A model generated the notes under the pieces. That model saw nothing but the letters and a program-made list of their open reading frames with translations. It ran no database searches and was not told the origin of the DNA. DNA of 64,000 bases. Source: Rutstroemia sp. NJR-2017a BVV2 (Eukaryota; Ascomycota; Leotiomycetes; Helotiales; Rutstroemiaceae). Shown here in pieces: positions 60,301 to 64,000 of this stretch. The position numbers were made by a program, and so were the translations under genes. Where the stretch lies: the NCBI GenBank assembly GCA_002946415.1, contig NJPS01000076.1, positions 1,302,001-1,366,000 of the forward strand, in the 5' to 3' direction. Numbering within the stretch: the first letter of the stretch is position 1; every line of letters begins with the position of its first letter.

Positions 60301-60811
60301 ACAACTTAGACGTGCGGAGATCGACTCATAAGATCAATTCTGCCTAGAATTGGGTTGTTATTCTGTAACTTCTGGTCATTCTGCATTCACTGTTCATTCA
60401 CTGTTCAACAGTTGCAGTCAGAAAGTATCCTGGTCATCTAAACGAACCTCTCTTCCTCCTTTCAACTTTCAAGAAGTTCAAGTTAATATACTCAAACCCA
60501 CTCAGCTTTTCCTTGGTGTTATAAAGTAACCATGATTAACTTCATCCTTCTTAGGAGAAAAAAGATCCCCACGAGAGACGAACAGCATATCGAAATGCTA
60601 CCAATTAATTCGCCCGTCCCCAAGTGTGAGATTCTGAGCTTGAAAATGCATTGATTTGGATCTATCTAAAGAACTAATTACAGCGGAAAACCCAGGGTTT
60701 ATATCCTCAAGAAGAGAGATAAGGATCATCCAAAATAGGCATTTTAGTCCCTGAAACGTCGGTGGAGCACCCGTCGGCAGCATGTAGCCGTCGGAATCGT
60801 TATCCTTCGGA
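60301..60811. other. Upstream flank of orphan ORF
   Basis: These 511 bp are A/T-rich with CATTCACTGTTCA tandem words near 60382-60406. They could include the promoter of the following ORF. No gene is seen. Confidence 0.45.
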
Positions 60812-61498
60812 ATGCCCTCAGATCCACATTTCCACACCAAGTCTCGTTCGCCATCTCCTTCAGTAGCTGTCAATCAATCTCGTCGATCTAGCAGTCGAAC
60901 CTCTTCAAAGTGTTCACTTCATCCGCGGACTCGAAAACAAGCTGCACGCCGTGAGGTGCCGGTTCCGCCACCTAAGGCTGACGTTGTGGACAAGAAGAAT
61001 TATCCTGGCTTGCTAAAGGGGTTTGAAAAGGACCAAAGTAGGACAAGAAGTTTCATTGCAGATGTCTTTGATGGGAAGGAGATGACGACAAGGCAAATCA
61101 TGGAACTGTGGCCTGAAATCAAGAGAAGAACTGCATGGGACTTCGGTGATGTGAGCCCGGTCAGCTATATTCGGGATTGGGTAGCTGAAGGAAGAGAAAC
61201 TATTCAAAAAGATGCGAACAGAAGGTCAAAAGAAGAACAGCGGGGAAGAACCCGGTGGAAGAATCCATGGGAGAAGACCAGAGCCTGGGAAATTTCGGCA
61301 TCTCGTGATTCATCCACCGACACGATCAAGCCCGACCGAATTCGAAAAGCCCGGAATGTGTTTGGTGATAATTGCAACGCGAGCAAGGCCAGCAGCTCTT
61401 ACGGAAATGCCGATACAGACTCAGACACGGAGTCGAATACTGGTCAAGAAGAGTTTGTGTCGGATGTTGTGGGAACGTTCTTGGACAAGAGATGGTAG
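60812..61498 (+). CDS. Unrecognised single-exon protein
   Basis: This intact ORF of 228 aa has an in-frame stop 27 nt before its ATG (60785), so the start is well defined. The N-terminal 60 residues are Ser/Arg-rich and basic. A compact, possibly helical middle follows at about 60-165 (NYPGLLKGFEKDQSRTRSFI, ADVFDGKEMTTRQIMELWPE, RTAWDFGDVSPVSYIRDWVA). The C-terminus is Ser/Asp-rich and acidic. I recognise no domain. The ORF sits alone between repeat-like sequences, which could mean a lineage-specific or orphan gene. Existence as a protein is plausible from the length and the coding-like composition. Confidence 0.55.
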   Translation: MPSDPHFHTKSRSPSPSVAVNQSRRSSSRTSSKCSLHPRTRKQAARREVPVPPPKADVVDKKNYPGLLKGFEKDQSRTRSFIADVFDGKEMTTRQIMELWPEIKRRTAWDFGDVSPVSYIRDWVAEGRETIQKDANRRSKEEQRGRTRWKNPWEKTRAWEISASRDSSTDTIKPDRIRKARNVFGDNCNASKASSSYGNADTDSDTESNTGQEEFVSDVVGTFLDKRW

Positions 61499-63504
61499 AA
61501 CTCATCTGGCATTTCTCATAGAGTGACGGAAAGATTGCTTCATTACCTGCACCGCATACTATATCTAACTTGATGATTGCCATATTAGAACTCGGAGTTC
61601 GTGGTGTAGCAGTGGTAGAGCGGATGAATGAATTCATTGTAGCCTTTCGTCTTGCAAGTTTCTTCGCTCTCCTTTCAAGTGGCCATTGGCAAAATACAGC
61701 TCGGATTATCTCGTCCACGACCCGCACATCATGCTCAATTGTTAAATCTGGGGCTTCGAGCATGCTTTCTTACTCTCTGCAGACTATGCCGTAACAAATG
61801 CAAATTCTAGTTCTCGTCTCATCTATTCTCCTCACCGTGACTCTTCTGAAGGTATGATTTTAAATTACTAATTGCTAATGGATTGCCTAGATACCGTCTT
61901 TGCAGTGCGTCCAAACCTTTTGTTTTTATTTAGACAAGCTTTGTTATCGTTGTTTATTCAAGTCCCGAACGCTCGCGTTTTTCCCGGACGCGTGGGAAAG
62001 GGGGACTTGCATGAGGAGCACGGGCCACCGAACAATGCCATGACAACCAGACAATTGCAGGCAGGGTCGAAAATGCAGTTCATGATGAGGGTCACTAAGT
62101 GGTAACGTATTTAAATTCAAGCAATCAACTCAAGTAGTAATGGGTTTGACACCAAGACCCTTTCCAATGCCAATGCCAATGCCAATTCCTAGGCACCGTA
62201 TCGCCACCGCTCGCTAACTTGAAGCATTACAAACCGTAGCGCATCAAGTAGACAAATATCACCTTAGAGTGTCTTGCGGCATTGCTGCTGAAGCTTGTAA
62301 CACTTCTAACACCGAGGGAAACAATAACTTGAATGCGGGATCACACTCTCCGTTTTTAACTTCAAGTCAAGCCGAAAGCTTGAAGGCTATTCACCAATAC
62401 GAGCTAAATGAAGGTCCAAATTGAAACTATTGAGGTTATCCCAACTCTCCGAATGAGGTGGTCAGTGTGGTCAGCGTGATGGGTTTCGTAGGACAGCGAT
62501 CTTTATAGATACTTATGATCGATCGCAGCAGGCAAGCAGTGCCAAGCAGCCTGTTTGTGCGACATAGGAGCTTAGAGGAACGCATCTTGAATCCCAGTGC
62601 CTAATCGGTTGGAGAAGAGAAAATTCTGACCCCACTAACGCTGAAGTGGGCAAGGATGTAGTGGGTAGTCTTTGTGTCGATTTTATTGTCGGGATGGCGC
62701 AGTTCTTTGAAGTAGAAGCGAGAGTGGGAATGGTGAATGGTTCGATCATAACAAAGAAAATGCATGGGATGTGAGTAAAATTGTTGTTCCCGCTGCTATA
62801 ACGACACAGAAGAAGGCCCACAATGTTGTGGAAATGGAAGAAATCCCAGTGATGTCCTCAGTTTTGAGAGGTGGCGGGTATGTAATTCTAGGATCTCGAA
62901 TCCCCTCAGGTTTGGACGACGCCAACAGCAGCACACTTCTCTTTAAAGGTACCAGAGGTCAACCAAACAACTTCAAATTTGAAGAGGATGAACAGTATTG
63001 AAACGGGGTATTTTTAAAACCTATGGGAAGTATGGAGCCTGCTTGCGGTCATTCAAGACGGAGGAAGCAAGAGCGAACGAGGGAAGAAAGAGGTTCGGCT
63101 CTACGTGCTAGTGAGCGACTACACTGTTTGTAAGAAATTTGAGCGGCTTAAGGATGAAAATTACCCTCGGAATCTCCGAAAAAGAAGAAGGGTAGTTTAT
63201 GATCTGTAGATAGTTGTGATATTTGTGATGAGGTCTTCTCCTCACTGTCAGTCACTGGTACATCAAGTTCGTCCGAGTCACTTCCCAGCATGATTATTGG
63301 TACGAAAAATATTCATTGATCATGATGGCTTTCCAAACAAGAAAAGGTAACTCATCGTACCGTCAAGAGTTAAGATGTACATTAATGATGGGAGGGGAAG
63401 CTCGACCAGAACTCTTCAAGCATCTAAGGCAGCCTTGAACAGACTTTCTACCGTCTTCCCTCAAGATGTTGGCAACATATGGATCGAGAAGTGGGTCGAG
63501 GAGT
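61499..63504. other. Gene-poor region
   Basis: About 2 kb without a supported gene. CCAATGCCAATGCC tandem words occur near 62163-62187. The ORFs at 62513-63001 overlap on both strands and have no family likeness. One + strand ORF of 76 codons (62771-63001) and its antisense both remain unsupported. Confidence 0.45.
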
Positions 63505-63992
63505 CTGTTGCACGTCTTGAAAAACCTTGATGGTTCCAGTCGCCCAGAGGCTTACATGGGTGGCAGTTCAAGCATATCCGATCTAGTCCGAGAAAGCATT
63601 TAGTTTATTGAGTACGACTATCCGAGGACATTGTTGCATGTCTTAGAGGACCTGGATGAACAGCTCCTAGAGCAGTAAATTAGTTGAGGACTTTGTTGCA
63701 TGTCTTGAAAACCCTGGATAGTTAGGTCTGGAGGCTTATATGGGTGGCGGGTCAAGTATACCTGGTCTAACCCGAGAAAGCATTTAGCACGACTACCCAG
63801 GCGAGGACTTTGTTGCATGTCTTCGGGGACCTGGATAGACAGTTCCTAGAGGATAGAGTCGGGGACCTTGTTGCATATCTTGAAAAACCTGGATAGTCAG
63901 GTTCAGAGACTTACTTACTGGGTCTAGCATTTTCGGTCTTTCTCGAGAAAGAGTTGAGTCCTGACTATCCAGGTTCTCGCAGACATGCAACA
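63505..63992. repeat. Complex direct-repeat array with inverted end copy
   Basis: The word TTGTTGCATGTCTTGAAAA followed by CCTGGATAG recurs with changes at about 63505, 63631, 63692, 63809 and 63867. An inverted copy (CTATCCAGGTTCTCGCAGAC, then ATGCAACA) closes the array at about 63965-63992. Longer units of about 187 and 175 bp (63505-63691 and 63692-63866) contain the word twice plus shared blocks such as CCGAGAAAGCATTTAG. The array may continue beyond the window. Confidence 0.8.
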
Positions 63993-64000
63993 TAGGTGTT

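Noticed and set aside
61600..61680. tRNA A-box-like word (AGCAGTGGTAGAGC)
   Set aside because: No B-box (GGTTCGAATCC type) follows and no cloverleaf can be drawn.
63481..63992. CRISPR-like reading of the right-edge repeats
   Set aside because: Repeat copies diverge, spacers are irregular and share sequence, and the genome is fungal.

Overview
The window is nuclear DNA of a filamentous ascomycete. Genes are split by short introns (about 45-240 nt) with fungal branch sites of the CTGAC/CTAAC type, and the gene set includes Erg3, a Tup1/RcoA corepressor, a SepA/Bni1-type formin, a DUF2015 protein and an Rds1-like ferritin-fold protein. From remembered protein resemblance I would place it in Leotiomycetes, probably near Botrytis/Sclerotinia; that is inference, not a database result. 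All exon coordinates were read by hand from the bases and checked for reading-frame continuity.

Layout. 0.2-2.2 kb: SUMO E3 ligase of the PIAS/Siz type (+). 3.6-4.7 kb: sterol C5-desaturase erg3 (-). 8.1-10.2 kb: Tup1-type corepressor (+) behind a 3.4 kb shared upstream region. 11.3-11.8 kb: DUF2015 membrane protein (-). 12.5-13.4 kb: ribosomal protein eL28 (+). 14.5-15.6 kb: secreted ferritin-like protein (-). 18.7-20.1 kb: cytosolic-type malate dehydrogenase (+), probably with a 5'UTR intron. 21.2-22.2 kb: TRAPP subunit Trs33 (-). 23.7-25.0 kb: mitochondrial ribosomal protein uL5m (-). 25.6-28.4 kb: ubiquitin C-terminal hydrolase ending in a CaaX-like box (+). 29.9-31.4 kb: mitochondrial MCUR1/DUF1640-type coiled-coil protein (-). 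32.5-35.1 kb: divergent pair of a motif-degenerate SDR (-) and an NTF2-like protein (+). 35.7-38.1 kb: unrecognised protein with a SUMO-interaction-like motif (+). 38.7-41.7 kb: 21-exon sugar transporter (-). 42.5-44.5 kb: DUF2264 protein (-). 45.9-51.3 kb: formin (-). 53.0-53.6 kb: one-pass membrane protein (+). 54.0-54.6 kb: RING protein (-).

From about 54.8 kb to the end the character changes. The only intact gene-like ORF is an unrecognised one at 60.8-61.5 kb. Around it lie exon-like remnants, short GGGTACCC-type palindromes, a 126-bp tandem duplication next to a transposase-tail-like stretch, a possible solo LTR, and a complex repeat array at the right edge that ends in an inverted copy. 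I read this as a decaying, repeat-bearing accessory segment beside a conserved housekeeping block.

Most of the left 54 kb is ordinary housekeeping. The points most worth a second look are: the transporter with two GC-AG introns and exons of 6 and 16 nt; the SDR that lacks all three classical motifs but keeps a long open frame, sharing a motif-rich bidirectional promoter with an NTF2-like gene; the CaaX-terminated deubiquitinase; the unknown SIM protein with a C-terminal frame switch; and the right-edge repeat array. I see no CRISPR array, no rRNA and no convincing tRNA.
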